This document shows, piece after piece, positions 17,291-26,851 of a DNA stretch of 64,000 bases. The position numbers and the translations under genes were made by a program. How positions within the stretch are numbered: position 1 is the stretch's first letter; each line of letters begins with the position of its first letter. Location: the NCBI GenBank assembly GCA_947175635.1, contig CAMWNM010000004.1:34131-98130 (forward strand), read 5' to 3'. Source of the DNA: an uncultured Bacteroidales bacterium. GTDB lineage: Bacteria > Bacteroidota > Bacteroidia > Bacteroidales > P3. The notes under the pieces are model-generated. The model had not been told where the DNA came from and did no database searches. It worked only from the letters and a program-made list of their open reading frames with translations.

Positions 17291-19993
17291 ATGTCGAAAA
17301 ACAAAAGAAGACTCCCGCCCCCCGAGCCGGAACCGGAAACAACGCCGGCCGGACTTGCCCAAGAGGAAACCTCCGGGAATACGGAACCCGATACCGATTC
17401 GGAAGATCCGTTTTTTCGGGAAGAGTCCTCACTTGCGGGACGCATCAAAAGCGCGGTATCAGCGCTTCCTTCCGACAAAACCCGCCGTATAACAGGATTT
17501 TTATGCCTGTTTGCCGGCCTTTTCTGCGCCATAGCCTTTATCTCCCACCTGCTCGTATGGTGGAAAGATTACGACAAGCTCCTACCCATGCTTGCCGACG
17601 GTCCTTTCCGCAACGCGGATTTGCAACTCTACAACCGCGGCGGCAGCTTAGGGGCATGGCTGGCATTCCAGTTCATCAACCGGGGTTTCGGCATCGCCTC
17701 CCTCCTTTTTCCCTTTCTTCTCATCGCGCTCTCCCTGCAACTTCTCAACCTTAAGAAATTCAATTGGTTAGGAATGTCGCTCCGCTCGCTTTTCTTCCTC
17801 GTATGGGTTTCCATCCTCTCCGGATGTCTTTTCAGAAGCGGCCGCGCCTGCATTATCGGCGGTTCAGCCGGATTTCACGCAAGCCGCTATATGGAGGGAC
17901 TTTTAGGCATATTGGGGCTTTGGGGGCTGCTTTTATGCACCTTGATCTGCTATCTGATCCTCAACTACAATTTCCGCCACCTTCATTTTTCGTTGCGCAA
18001 ACCCATGCCGGCGCCCTTTGCGCAGAACAAGGCCGGCAAACCGGAAACGGCTTCCGACGCACACGCCGCCCAATCGGCTTCACCTCTGCCCGACAACGAG
18101 GCAAACAATGAAAACGAAATACCCGGCGGGGAGGGCATGACAGTCAGCCTCCGGGTCAAATTGCAGGAAAACGAAGAAACTCCGCCCGAAAAACCGGACG
18201 GAGCATCACCTGAGAGACAGATTTTCACCTTGGACATTGCCGACTCGCCTGAAGAAACCGCCTTCGCCGCGCCCTCTGTCTCAGCAATTCCTGTAGCAAC
18301 AACAGTATCTGAAGCGGCCGCCGCTTCAGCTGAAACCGCCCTTCCTGTGTCCGAAGACCCGCAAACGCCGGCGGAACAGGATGTGGCGGAAATGAAAATC
18401 GTAGATACCCGTACCCTGCCTGAAAACAGACCTACCGTTCCGCCGCCCACGCATTTGGGCATCGATACGCCGTTTGATCCGCGTTTGGAACTTTCCCAAT
18501 ACCGGATGCCCGGCATCGACCTGCTGGCCGACTTCGGCGACCAGTCGCAGAAGATACAGGACATGAACGAGGAACTGCTGGCCAATAAGAAGCGGATTGT
18601 GGACACCCTGCAGAACTACGGCATCGGCATCAGTCAGATTTCAGCCACCATCGGTCCGACGGTTACGCTCTACGAAATAGTGCCGGCTCCGGGTATCCGC
18701 ATCAGTAAGATCAAGAACCTCGAAGACGATATCGCGCTCAGCCTCTCCGCGCTCGGCATCCGTATCATCGCCCCGATTCCGGGCAAAGGCACCATCGGTA
18801 TCGAAGTGCCCAACAGCAAAAAGCAGATCGTGCCGATGCGCGACATGATTACCTGCGGAAAATTCCGCAACAAAGACTTCGCCCTGCCTATCGCCCTGGG
18901 AAAAACCATTTCCAACGAAGAGTATGTAACCGACCTTGCCAAAATGCCGCATCTTCTGGTGGCCGGCGCCACCGGACAAGGTAAATCGGTGGGGCTGAAC
19001 GCCATCATCGCCTCCCTGCTCTACTCCAAGCATCCCTCCGAACTCAAATTCGTGATGGTGGATCCCAAAAAGGTGGAATTAAGCCTCTTCAACAAGATAG
19101 AGAACCATTTTCTGGCCAAACTCGCCGATTGCGAAGACGAATCTCCCGTCATCACCGATACCCGCAAGGTTGTGCGCACCCTCAATTCGCTCTGTATCGA
19201 AATGGACAACCGTTATGATCTGCTTAAAGAAGCGGGCGCGCGCAATATCAAGGAATACAATCAGAAATTCATCAACCGCCAGCTCAATCCCGAAAACGGA
19301 CATAAGTTCCTGCCCTATATCGTGCTGATTATCGATGAATTCGCCGACCTCATCATGACCGCCGGCCGTGAAGTGGAACAGCCTATCGCCCGTCTGGCGC
19401 AGTTGGCCCGTGCCATCGGCATCCATCTGGTCATCGCCACCCAACGGCCCTCGGTCAATATCATCACAGGGCTTATCAAAGCCAATTTCCCGGCACGGAT
19501 CGCTTTCAAGGTGAGCCAAAAAATCGACTCCCGCACCATTCTCGACGCAGGCGGCGCCGACCAATTGATCGGACGCGGCGATATGCTGATTTCGGTAGGC
19601 GATGGCCTTACCCGCCTGCAATGTCCGTTCATCGACACCCCCGAAATTGAAAAGATTACCGATTTCATCAGCAACCAACACGGTTTCGGAAACGCTTATC
19701 TCCTGCCCGAATGTCCGGACGAAAACGAAGAAGGCGGAAAAGGCGATATCGGTTCCGATGAATATGATCCCTTGTTCCGGGAAGCGGCGCAGTTGGTGGT
19801 AAGTTCCCAACAGGGTTCCACCTCCATGCTGCAACGCAAGTTCAAACTGGGCTACAACCGGGCAGGACGTATCATGGACCAACTGGAAAACAGCGGCATC
19901 GTGGGCGGATTCGACGGCAGAAAGAACCGCGAGGTGAAAATAAAAGACACCGCCACGTTAGAACAGATGCTGAATGCTCTCTTACCCGATTGA
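17291..19993 (+). CDS. ftsK: DNA translocase FtsK
   Basis: A 900-residue septal motor that pumps chromosomal DNA during division. After a basic, Pro-rich start come four membrane segments (from about LCLFAGLFCAIAFISHLL to LLLCTLICYLILNY), then a linker of ~170 residues rich in Ala, Glu and Pro. The alpha/beta motor carries Walker A ATGQGKSVGLN and Walker B VLIIDEFADLI, and a C-terminal gamma winged helix (STSMLQRKFKLGYNRAGRIMDQLE) would read orienting DNA sequences. The ATG at 17291 is preferred to the TTG at 17279. lolA follows after 6 bp. Confidence 0.96.
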   Translation: MSKNKRRLPPPEPEPETTPAGLAQEETSGNTEPDTDSEDPFFREESSLAGRIKSAVSALPSDKTRRITGFLCLFAGLFCAIAFISHLLVWWKDYDKLLPMLADGPFRNADLQLYNRGGSLGAWLAFQFINRGFGIASLLFPFLLIALSLQLLNLKKFNWLGMSLRSLFFLVWVSILSGCLFRSGRACIIGGSAGFHASRYMEGLLGILGLWGLLLCTLICYLILNYNFRHLHFSLRKPMPAPFAQNKAGKPETASDAHAAQSASPLPDNEANNENEIPGGEGMTVSLRVKLQENEETPPEKPDGASPERQIFTLDIADSPEETAFAAPSVSAIPVATTVSEAAAASAETALPVSEDPQTPAEQDVAEMKIVDTRTLPENRPTVPPPTHLGIDTPFDPRLELSQYRMPGIDLLADFGDQSQKIQDMNEELLANKKRIVDTLQNYGIGISQISATIGPTVTLYEIVPAPGIRISKIKNLEDDIALSLSALGIRIIAPIPGKGTIGIEVPNSKKQIVPMRDMITCGKFRNKDFALPIALGKTISNEEYVTDLAKMPHLLVAGATGQGKSVGLNAIIASLLYSKHPSELKFVMVDPKKVELSLFNKIENHFLAKLADCEDESPVITDTRKVVRTLNSLCIEMDNRYDLLKEAGARNIKEYNQKFINRQLNPENGHKFLPYIVLIIDEFADLIMTAGREVEQPIARLAQLARAIGIHLVIATQRPSVNIITGLIKANFPARIAFKVSQKIDSRTILDAGGADQLIGRGDMLISVGDGLTRLQCPFIDTPEIEKITDFISNQHGFGNAYLLPECPDENEEGGKGDIGSDEYDPLFREAAQLVVSSQQGSTSMLQRKFKLGYNRAGRIMDQLENSGIVGGFDGRKNREVKIKDTATLEQMLNALLPD

Positions 19994-19999
19994 TATATC

Positions 20000-20695
20000 A
20001 TGAAAAGACTCGTTTTATCCTGCACATTCGCCTTGGGACTGCTGTTTTCAAGCGCCAGCCTGACAGCCCAGACAGCCATGCCGCAGGCCACGGTGAAAAC
20101 GCCGGAGGGGGCCAATGATCCCCAGGCGCACGCCTATCTTTCCAAAACCCGCAAATGGCTCAATGCCTGCAAAAGCATAGAGTTCCGCTTTTCGGCCGCC
20201 ATGCTGGAAAACGGCAGCGACAAGCCGTCCGACAGCCGGCGGGGTTCTATCCTGATACAAGGTAACCGTTATCGCCTGATTACCGGCGCCGACGAATATT
20301 ATTGCAATGGCAAGGAACTCTGGGCCTATTCTCCGGCCTTGAAAGAAGTTGCGGTCTACGACTGCAACGAATCGCTTTCGGACATGAACCCGGCCGTACT
20401 GCTGCAAGACTATGAAAAGCATTACCGGGCCAAATACATCCGCCAGCAAACCATTGACGGCAGCGCGCGCAATATCATCGACCTCACCCCCATAGAAAAG
20501 GCCGAAGTGCTCAAAATCAGGATTTACCTCAACAACAGCGACAACCGTATCTTCAAGATGGAAATGTACCTGCCCCAAAACCACCGTTTCGATTACAAAA
20601 TCCTTTCCATTCAGGAGAATGTATCCGTTTCGGAATCCGATTTCGTATTCGACAGCAAGAAATACCCACAGGTGCAGATCAACGACATGCGTTGA
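20000..20695 (+). CDS. lolA: LolA-like outer-membrane lipoprotein carrier
   Basis: A 231-residue periplasmic protein with a signal peptide (MKRLVLSCTFALGLLFSSASLTAQ). The body matches the LolA half-barrel pattern: SIEFRFSAAMLENG, GSILIQGNRYRLITGADEYYCNGKELWAYSPALKEVAVY and SVSESDFVFDSKKYPQVQINDMR. The family carries lipoproteins from the LolCDE complex across the periplasm. It is paired with ftsK, as in other Bacteroidota, and followed by a strong terminator. I assign it from pattern and context; divergence from proteobacterial LolA is large. Confidence 0.82.
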   Translation: MKRLVLSCTFALGLLFSSASLTAQTAMPQATVKTPEGANDPQAHAYLSKTRKWLNACKSIEFRFSAAMLENGSDKPSDSRRGSILIQGNRYRLITGADEYYCNGKELWAYSPALKEVAVYDCNESLSDMNPAVLLQDYEKHYRAKYIRQQTIDGSARNIIDLTPIEKAEVLKIRIYLNNSDNRIFKMEMYLPQNHRFDYKILSIQENVSVSESDFVFDSKKYPQVQINDMR

Positions 20696-20715
20696 AATAT
20701 CGGATTTCATCCGTA

Positions 20716-20755
20716 AAAAAAATCCGGCACCGATAAGAATCGATGCCGGATTTTT
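20716..20755. terminator. Bidirectional terminator between lolA and ribBA
   Basis: AAAAATCCGGCA and TGCCGGATTTTT form a long stem, with further inner CGAT/ATCG pairing and a short loop. A/T runs on both sides allow it to end lolA (plus) and ribBA (minus), whose stops flank it. Confidence 0.88.
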
Positions 20756-20789
20756 CTTTATACAGGCAACATCTCCACCCTACCCGGAA

Positions 20790-21995
20790 CTAGAACTTGA
20801 GCTTATGCCCCATCTTATCTTGCTTGGTGCGCAGATAAGCCTCGTCGTACTGGTTGGGCTGTTCGATAATGGGCACGGTCTCCACAATCTCGATACCGTA
20901 GCTTTCCAACCCCACTCTCTTGGCCGGATTATTGGTGATAAGGCGAATCTTGTGCGCTTCGAGGGCGCGCAGAATCTGGGCGCCGATACCGTAATCACGT
21001 TCATCGGGCTTGAATCCCAACAATACGTTGGCTTCCACCGTATCCTTTCCCTCATCTTGCAGCTTATACGCCTTCAGTTTGTTGAGCAAACCGATGCCGC
21101 GGCCTTCCTGATTCATGTACAACACGATACCCTTGCCTGCTTTCTCCACCATATCCATCGCATCGTGCAATTGTTCGCCACAGTCGCAACGGCAGGAAGA
21201 AAGCACGTCGCCGGTGAGGCAACAGGAATGCACCCGAACCAAAATCGGTTCGTTTTCTTTCCATTCTCCTTTCACCAAGGCCAGATGCAATGTACCGCTA
21301 TTGTTTTCAGTAAAGGCATAGAGCTGGAAATTGCCGTGATGCGTGGGCAGTTTCACCACCACCTCTTCCTTTACCAGACTTTCGGTCTTGATGCGGTAGG
21401 CAATCAAATCCGCAATCGATATCAGCTTGATGCCATACTTGTCGGCGAACTCCCGCAATTCGGGCAGACGGGCCATGGTTCCGTCTTCACTCATGATCTC
21501 CATCAGTGCGGCGGCCGGATAAAGCCCTGCCAGACGGGCCAAATCCACGCAAGCTTCGGTATGGCCGGCTCTCCTCAAAACACCCATATCCTGCGCATAA
21601 AGCGGATTGATATGCCCCGGACGACCAAAATCCTCGGGTCTGGCATCGGGGTCGGCCAATGCCAAAATGGTGGCCGCCCTGTCGGAGGCCGAAACACCGG
21701 TGGAGCAGCCTTTCAGTTTGTCTATCGTTACTGTAAAGGGCGTACCCAATACCGAGGTATTGTTTTCTACCTGATGGGGAAGGTTGAGTTCGGCGCAACG
21801 CGACAGCGTGACGGGCGCACAAAGCACTCCCCTGGCATGCTTGAGCATGAAATTGATTTTTTCAGGCGTAACCTTTTCGGCGGCAATCACCAGATCGCCC
21901 TCGTTCTCGCGATCCTCGTCATCCACCACTATCAGGAACTTACCTTCCTTAAAATCTTTAATTGCGTCTTCCACGCGATCCAATTGTATTTTCAT
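20790..21995 (-). CDS. ribBA: Bifunctional 3,4-dihydroxy-2-butanone 4-phosphate synthase / GTP cyclohydrolase II
   Basis: A 401-residue fusion catalysing the two entry reactions of riboflavin synthesis. Residues ~1-200 are the RibB domain ([44 protein letters not shown]). Residues ~205-401 are the RibA domain, with the zinc site [28 protein letters not shown] and NNPAKR. The ATG at 21995 ([12 protein letters not shown]) is 90 codons after the ORF-track start and is the family N-terminus. The transcript leader holds two small hairpins. No other rib gene is in view. Confidence 0.96.
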   Translation of the reverse strand: MKIQLDRVEDAIKDFKEGKFLIVVDDEDRENEGDLVIAAEKVTPEKINFMLKHARGVLCAPVTLSRCAELNLPHQVENNTSVLGTPFTVTIDKLKGCSTGVSASDRAATILALADPDARPEDFGRPGHINPLYAQDMGVLRRAGHTEACVDLARLAGLYPAAALMEIMSEDGTMARLPELREFADKYGIKLISIADLIAYRIKTESLVKEEVVVKLPTHHGNFQLYAFTENNSGTLHLALVKGEWKENEPILVRVHSCCLTGDVLSSCRCDCGEQLHDAMDMVEKAGKGIVLYMNQEGRGIGLLNKLKAYKLQDEGKDTVEANVLLGFKPDERDYGIGAQILRALEAHKIRLITNNPAKRVGLESYGIEIVETVPIIEQPNQYDEAYLRTKQDKMGHKLKF

Positions 21996-22023
21996 CGGGT
22001 CTTTATTTCGGGCTTCGGAAAAC

Positions 22024-22056
22024 CGTTGCAAAGGCAACGCTCCTCGCGGGGCAAAG
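22024..22056 (-). promoter_or_regulatory. Two hairpins in the ribBA leader
   Basis: CGTTGC-CTTT-GCAACG (22039-22024, perfect 6-bp stem) and just upstream GCCCC-GCGA-GGAGC, a short stem with one mismatch and a GNRA-type loop. Both lie between the -7 box and the ribBA ATG, apart from a slight overlap with the box. There are too few bases here for an FMN riboswitch, and I do not see its conserved core. Confidence 0.4.
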
Positions 22057-22059
22057 GTA
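22052..22059 (-). promoter_or_regulatory. Likely -7 box of ribBA
   Basis: The minus strand reads TACCTTTG, 56 nt before the ribBA ATG. No clear -33 TTG is present. It faces the corA -7 box at a 20-nt distance. Confidence 0.55.
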
Positions 22060-22079
22060 ATACTTTTTGATTTTTTTCC

Positions 22080-22098
22080 TACCTTTGCACACGTGTGC
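22080..22098 (+). promoter_or_regulatory. Likely -7 box of corA with overlapping 12-bp palindrome
   Basis: TACCTTTG (22080-22087) is followed directly by the perfect palindrome GCACACGTGTGC (22087-22098), which would cover the transcription start. That position suits an operator or a 5'-end hairpin. The leader to the corA ATG is ~130 nt, the longest in the window for a single gene. Regulatory function is inference. Confidence 0.5.
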
Positions 22099-22226
22099 AG
22101 AAGTGCACGAATAACCAAATCATATACCGGCATGTAGTCGATTTTCAACAAAGAAAACCTTTCTCCGCATCTTGACCACACCGTGTCGCATGCAGGAAAA
22201 ACGTTTTCGCAAAGGGGGGTAACGTC

Positions 22227-23150
22227 ATGATTGAAAGCCTTGACTTGGGTGCCTTGAAATGGCACTATATACAGAATCCCACGGAGGAAGATTTAACATT
22301 TCTGGAAGAGAATTTCCATTTTCACCCCCTCGATATCGAAGACTGCCGGAGTATGGCGCAGCGTCCCAAGATAGACACCTACGACGACTACAACTTCCTT
22401 ATCCTCCACTTTCCCGGTTTCGACAGATTGGGCAAAATACTCAAAGTTCGCGAAGTAAAGATATTCTGGGGAAAATCCTACATCATCACCCTTACCCGTT
22501 CCCAATGGATGCTCAAGAATATTTTCGAGCAGACCGAAAAGTTGCCTGAAAAACTGGGGGACGACTTCAAACAGGCCAATTCCGACAACCTGCTCTATAC
22601 CATCATCGACAGACTGCTGGTAGATTCCTACTCTCTCCTGTTGCGCGTAGGGGCCAACATAGAGAGCATCAACCGGGAACTGTTCAATAAAAAACAAGCC
22701 GATCTCACCATCGAACGGATGTCTATCACCCGCAGAAACATCATCCTGCTCAATACAATCTTCAAACCCCAGCTGCGGCTTTTCCAGCGGCTCGAATCCG
22801 GCTCCATCGCAGGCTTTACCGAAAACAGCGACTTCATGGAAGTTTACTGGGGCAACATCGTCGACTACTATCAGAAAATGTGGGATATGGTGGAAGACAA
22901 CGGCGAGCTTATCGAAGGTCTGTCGAAAACATTCGATTCGATGCAGACCAACCGCATCAACGAAGTGATGAAAATCATGACCCTCATCTCCACCATCTTC
23001 CTGCCGCTCACTTTTATCACCGGGGTTTACGGAATGAATGTGGAACTGCCCTTCATGTCCCGTATCTATGTCTTCTGGTGCATCGTGGGATTCATGGCCC
23101 TCGTGGCAGGCTTCTTCATCTTCTTTGCCAAAAAGCGGCGGTGGATGTAA
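22227..23150 (+). CDS. corA: CorA-family magnesium/cobalt transporter
   Basis: A 307-residue inner-membrane channel. A large cytosolic N-terminal domain ([38 protein letters not shown] is typical) is followed by a long helix. Two C-terminal membrane segments flank the signature GVYGMN ([17 protein letters not shown] and [18 protein letters not shown]), and the protein ends in the basic KKRRWM. Length and motif fit CorA, which forms pentameric Mg2+ channels. The gene is transcribed divergently from ribBA and ends 23 bp from the convergent glycosyltransferase. Confidence 0.93.
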   Translation: MIESLDLGALKWHYIQNPTEEDLTFLEENFHFHPLDIEDCRSMAQRPKIDTYDDYNFLILHFPGFDRLGKILKVREVKIFWGKSYIITLTRSQWMLKNIFEQTEKLPEKLGDDFKQANSDNLLYTIIDRLLVDSYSLLLRVGANIESINRELFNKKQADLTIERMSITRRNIILLNTIFKPQLRLFQRLESGSIAGFTENSDFMEVYWGNIVDYYQKMWDMVEDNGELIEGLSKTFDSMQTNRINEVMKIMTLISTIFLPLTFITGVYGMNVELPFMSRIYVFWCIVGFMALVAGFFIFFAKKRRWM

Positions 23151-23173
23151 GCCTTTTACCTTCCGGCAGGCAA

Positions 23174-24163
23174 CTACTTGTAAAAATTTTTCCGAAAGGC
23201 GGAGAACTCGTCTTTACCCCGTACACAGCGCTTCCACCATGCCCGCAGGAAGCCCGTTCCATAACCGACAAGCTGGATAAAAGAAGCGGCGATGGAAAGC
23301 AGGCCTATCTTCAGGCTTTTGTTCTTGACGGAGGCATCTATACCCACCGCCAAAGCGAACAGCAGCAAAAGCGAAAGAATCCATCTTGAATAAACGGCGC
23401 CCGCTATCACCAAAACCACTCCAACGGTAAATACGGCCGGAAGCAGATGCACCAACTTTAAGGATTCCGGATATTTTTTATACAGATTGATCCGGGCGAT
23501 ACCCGAGTTATGCACTTGTCTGAAGAATTTCTTCAGATCCGTGCGCCGTTTATGCCACACCCATGCTTCCGGAAACAGACGGCAGGAATATCCGCCCTTG
23601 AAAATCCGGATACTGAAATCGATATCCTCGCCGAAGCGCATTTTTGAAAATCCGCCCAAAGTGCGGTAAACCTCCGCGCGGATGCCCATATTGAAACTTC
23701 GCGGATAAAATTTGTCCAACTTCTTTTTTCCGCCGCGAATCCCGCCGGTGGTGAAGAAAGAGGTCATGGCATAGTTGATGGCCTTCTGAACCGGGGTGAA
23801 AGACGGATGCGCCCTGTCGGGTCCGCCGAAAGCGTCGGCAGGTTCCCGCGCCAGTTCCGCCTCAACGGCACGGAGATAATTCTCTGGCAGGATACAATCG
23901 GAATCCAATACAATCAGGTATTCGCCCTTGCTGCGCTCGGCCCCGTAATTGCGGGTCTGCCCCGGCCCTGAATTGGACTTTTCGTAATAGCGCACCTCCA
24001 TCCGGGAAGAATAACGGTCGCATACATCCTTGCAGGGTCGCGTGGAACCGTCTTCCACCACCACCACCTCAAAGTTCTTCAGGCTTTGTCCGCTCAGGCT
24101 CTCCAGCAGCTCCTCCACCTCCTCAGGGCGGTTATAAACCGGTATGATAAAAGAATACAGCAT
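23174..24163 (-). CDS. Family 2 glycosyltransferase, membrane-associated
   Basis: A 329-residue protein with an N-terminal GT-A fold: YSFIIPVYNRPEEVEELL, VVVEDGSTRPC, the nucleotide-binding DXD-like LDSDC, and an acceptor-region KMRFGEDIDFSIRI (ED dyad). Near residues 240-290 are hydrophobic segments (VHLLPAVFTVGVVLVIAGAVY, ILSLLLLFALAVGI), so it probably sits at the inner membrane. The ATG at 24163 is chosen over the GTG at 24178 because GGAGG lies about 8 nt before it. It lies 41 bp downstream of the YfhO gene on the same strand, so both may act on the same glycan or glycolipid (inference). Confidence 0.87.
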   Translation of the reverse strand: MLYSFIIPVYNRPEEVEELLESLSGQSLKNFEVVVVEDGSTRPCKDVCDRYSSRMEVRYYEKSNSGPGQTRNYGAERSKGEYLIVLDSDCILPENYLRAVEAELAREPADAFGGPDRAHPSFTPVQKAINYAMTSFFTTGGIRGGKKKLDKFYPRSFNMGIRAEVYRTLGGFSKMRFGEDIDFSIRIFKGGYSCRLFPEAWVWHKRRTDLKKFFRQVHNSGIARINLYKKYPESLKLVHLLPAVFTVGVVLVIAGAVYSRWILSLLLLFALAVGIDASVKNKSLKIGLLSIAASFIQLVGYGTGFLRAWWKRCVRGKDEFSAFRKNFYK

Positions 24164-24204
24164 TGCACATTCCTCCACTTATGCATTCCATCAGGCCATT
24201 CGTC

Positions 24205-26652
24205 TCATCGGGATTCCACCGTGGGCGCACCGGCATTCTTTCTCCGCAACGTACCCCATGCGGTCAATCCCAATATCAACAGCACATTGATCACCGAACC
24301 CGCATTGGTAATCGGACCGCTGGCGGCCTTGATCGGATTGCGGCATTTTAATTCCAGCACATGGTTGCCTTCGGGCAGGGTTACACCGCGCAGGATATAA
24401 TCGACCCTGTAAAGCGGCACTTCCCGGCCATCCACAAACGCCTTCCATGTTTTGTAATACACTTCCGAGAATACGGCCGGACGCTGTGTCGAGGCGGTGT
24501 ATTCGTATTTGAGCGCATTGGGATAATATTCCACCAGACGGATATTATCCGCGACTGAATCGCCGCCGGGAAAAACAACCTGACCTACCGCACTTCTCCA
24601 CACTGTATCGATAACCGCATCCTTGGCGGGATCGAAGTCATAAAGGGCCCTGATCTCCTCATCGGGACTGTTGACCCAACGGATTTTTTCCACAAACCAT
24701 GCATTTCCCAATGCCGCCACATTACGCTGCACGGTAGGCTGACCGGAAGCGTCGGGCGCGATGAAATAACGGGTATTGAGCATATTGAGCACTTTCACAT
24801 TCAGATTGTGCGAAAGATGATAATCGATGATATCCTGATAGCGCCGCATCTTGATGGGACTGTACCCCCCCACGGATTTGTGGAAACGGGAGGTGGAGGC
24901 ATCGTTAAAGGTGTTCACCGTTACGTTGAACACCCTGTAATCGGGATCCGTATCGGCCAGAATCATATTGTCCAATGCCGTGGGCAGCACCGTATTTACC
25001 GAACGGGCGGAAAGAAAGCTATGATCGCCCACATACTTGCGGTCAAGCTGCCACAAATCCACCAATACGAATATCAAGAGAAGGGCGATGATCCGACCGG
25101 GCGCGAAACCGCGTTTGAGATAAAGCCAAAGCGTTCCCGCCGCCAAGGCGATAAAGAGCAATGAACGGAGCGCGCTGCCCGTAAGAAGTGCGGCCCTGTC
25201 CGCATATACAGCCTGCATAATCCAATCGGGAAGCTGGTAGGCGGCATCTGTTGCCCCCGAAAAATCAAAGATGCTTTTGCCGAACAAGGCAAAGAAAAGA
25301 CAAATGCCGCCCGTAATGCCGGCCGCATAGAGCAGATCACGGGTGTACCGTTGTTTTTCCTGCGGGTTGTCGAGCAATGTCTTTACCGCCAGCACCGCCA
25401 GCACCACCATCGAAAGCTCGGCCATCACCAAGGCCATGGAAGGCGTACGGAAACGGTTGTAGAGAGGCAGATGGTCAAAAAGAAAATTATTGAAACCTGG
25501 CAGATTACGCCCCCAGGAGAGCAGGAGCGAAAGCGCCGTAACTGCCAGAAGCCACCATTTTTCAGGCCCTTTCACCACAAAAAGTCCCAACAGAAACAGA
25601 AAGCAGATAACGGCCCCCATGTAAACCGGGCCCGCCGTAAAAGGTTGGTCGCCCCAATACATGGGTGCATTCTGGGCGAAAGCCGTCTGTCCGCTCGGAC
25701 GCAACAGCTGATACAACTCCGAATCCTCGCCCAGGCGATAATGGCTGCTGCCGCCATAAAAACCGGGAATCAACAAGGTAAAACTTTCCATTTTACCGTA
25801 ACTCCACTGAAAGGCATAGTCCCTTTCCAAGCCTGCGCTTTCGGATTTTCCTTCGGCGTTTTGCTGCAGTACGCTGCCCCCGCGCATGGTGTCTTTGCTG
25901 TAATCGTATGTTACCCACCAAGCCCCCAAAGAGGGAAGAAGTGAAATCAAAGCCATGGCCACCGCCACCACCCCGCCTTTAAGGTAAGTTTTCATACGCT
26001 TGTTGCGGAAAGCGTCCACCGCATAGGCGATCGCCACGATAACCAGTATCATCAACAGGTAGTAGGTTATCTGCTGATGGGAATACATGATATGCAGCCC
26101 CGTGAACACCAATGTGGTCAATGCCCCCCAGATGTATCGGCCTTTGAAACAGAGTATCACACCGGCCACAATCGGGGCCATGCAGGCCATCGCCCAACAT
26201 TTGTTGGCATGACCGGCATCGATGATAAGGATGTTGTAGGTGGAAAACGCATACGCTACTGCACCGATGACGGAAAGCCATGAACGACACCCCAGCACGC
26301 AAAGAAGGATGTAAAATCCCAGCATATAGAAAAACAGTATGCCGGCGTGAAGCACGGGCAATCCCCCCATCACGACCCGTCCCAGTTTCGAATAGACGTT
26401 CACGCCTTCCGAGCCCGTATTGGGCATCCCGCCGAACAGCATATTGCTCCAATCGGTATGTTGACCGGTGGCTTTCACACAATCCCGGTCTTCCTGATGA
26501 ATGCCATACACGCTATGGACGTCGCTCTGCCCCATCGACTTGTTCTGAAAGATCAGAGGCGCGAAATATCCCGCACTCAACACAAAAAAGATCAAAATCG
26601 CCCATACATGCGGCAGACTCCTTTTCACCAACGGTTTCACATCCATATTCAT
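24205..26652 (-). CDS. YfhO-family multi-spanning membrane protein
   Basis: An 815-residue protein with about a dozen membrane segments. The first is HVWAILIFFVLSAGYFAPLIF; the stretch just after it (NKSMGQSDVHSVYGIHQEDRD) and the later GGMPNTGSE match the YfhO family of GT-C-like membrane proteins, some of which glycosylate lipoteichoic acid in Firmicutes. The C-terminal soluble part (residues ~600-780) includes HKSVGGYSPIKMRRYQDIIDYHL, a typical YfhO feature, and a last membrane segment ends the protein. The start is ATG 26652 (MNMDVKPLVKRSLP); the ORF track extends 48 codons too far. The substrate in Bacteroidota is not known. Confidence 0.85.
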   Translation of the reverse strand: MNMDVKPLVKRSLPHVWAILIFFVLSAGYFAPLIFQNKSMGQSDVHSVYGIHQEDRDCVKATGQHTDWSNMLFGGMPNTGSEGVNVYSKLGRVVMGGLPVLHAGILFFYMLGFYILLCVLGCRSWLSVIGAVAYAFSTYNILIIDAGHANKCWAMACMAPIVAGVILCFKGRYIWGALTTLVFTGLHIMYSHQQITYYLLMILVIVAIAYAVDAFRNKRMKTYLKGGVVAVAMALISLLPSLGAWWVTYDYSKDTMRGGSVLQQNAEGKSESAGLERDYAFQWSYGKMESFTLLIPGFYGGSSHYRLGEDSELYQLLRPSGQTAFAQNAPMYWGDQPFTAGPVYMGAVICFLFLLGLFVVKGPEKWWLLAVTALSLLLSWGRNLPGFNNFLFDHLPLYNRFRTPSMALVMAELSMVVLAVLAVKTLLDNPQEKQRYTRDLLYAAGITGGICLFFALFGKSIFDFSGATDAAYQLPDWIMQAVYADRAALLTGSALRSLLFIALAAGTLWLYLKRGFAPGRIIALLLIFVLVDLWQLDRKYVGDHSFLSARSVNTVLPTALDNMILADTDPDYRVFNVTVNTFNDASTSRFHKSVGGYSPIKMRRYQDIIDYHLSHNLNVKVLNMLNTRYFIAPDASGQPTVQRNVAALGNAWFVEKIRWVNSPDEEIRALYDFDPAKDAVIDTVWRSAVGQVVFPGGDSVADNIRLVEYYPNALKYEYTASTQRPAVFSEVYYKTWKAFVDGREVPLYRVDYILRGVTLPEGNHVLELKCRNPIKAASGPITNAGSVINVLLILGLTAWGTLRRKNAGAPTVESR

Positions 26653-26676
26653 CTCGCTGTTTTTTATATGCAGACG

Positions 26677-26684
26677 CAAAGGTA
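26677..26684 (-). promoter_or_regulatory. Likely -7 box of the YfhO-GT2 operon
   Basis: The minus strand reads TACCTTTG 25 nt before the ATG at 26652. No -33 TTG at the usual distance. Confidence 0.55.
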
Positions 26685-26725
26685 AACAGATTCGCTCCTT
26701 TGCGTCTTCTTTTTGCGGTAAAATA

Positions 26726-26755
26726 TTGCGGTTACAAAAAAAAAGCCTATTTTTG
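26726..26755 (+). promoter_or_regulatory. Promoter of tRNA-Gln
   Basis: TTG (26726-26728), 19 nt, TATTTTTG (26748-26755); the mature tRNA begins 15 nt later. Confidence 0.75.
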
Positions 26756-26770
26756 CCCCCTGTTTCCGAT

Positions 26771-26841
26771 TGGCCAATGGTGTAACGGTAACACAACAGA
26801 TTTTGGTTCTGTTATTCTGGGTTCGAATCCCGGTTGGCCAA
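26771..26841 (+). tRNA. tRNA-Gln (anticodon TTG)
   Basis: The acceptor stem TGGCCAA pairs with TTGGCCA. The anticodon arm ACAGA-TTTTGGT-TCTGT gives anticodon TTG. The T arm contains GGTTCGAATCC. CCA is not encoded. It has its own promoter and stands alone. Confidence 0.96.
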
Positions 26842-26851
26842 CTTTCTTTCC

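Noticed and set aside
21996-22060. FMN riboswitch in front of ribBA
   Set aside because: The leader is only ~55 nt and lacks the conserved RFN core; only two small hairpins are present.
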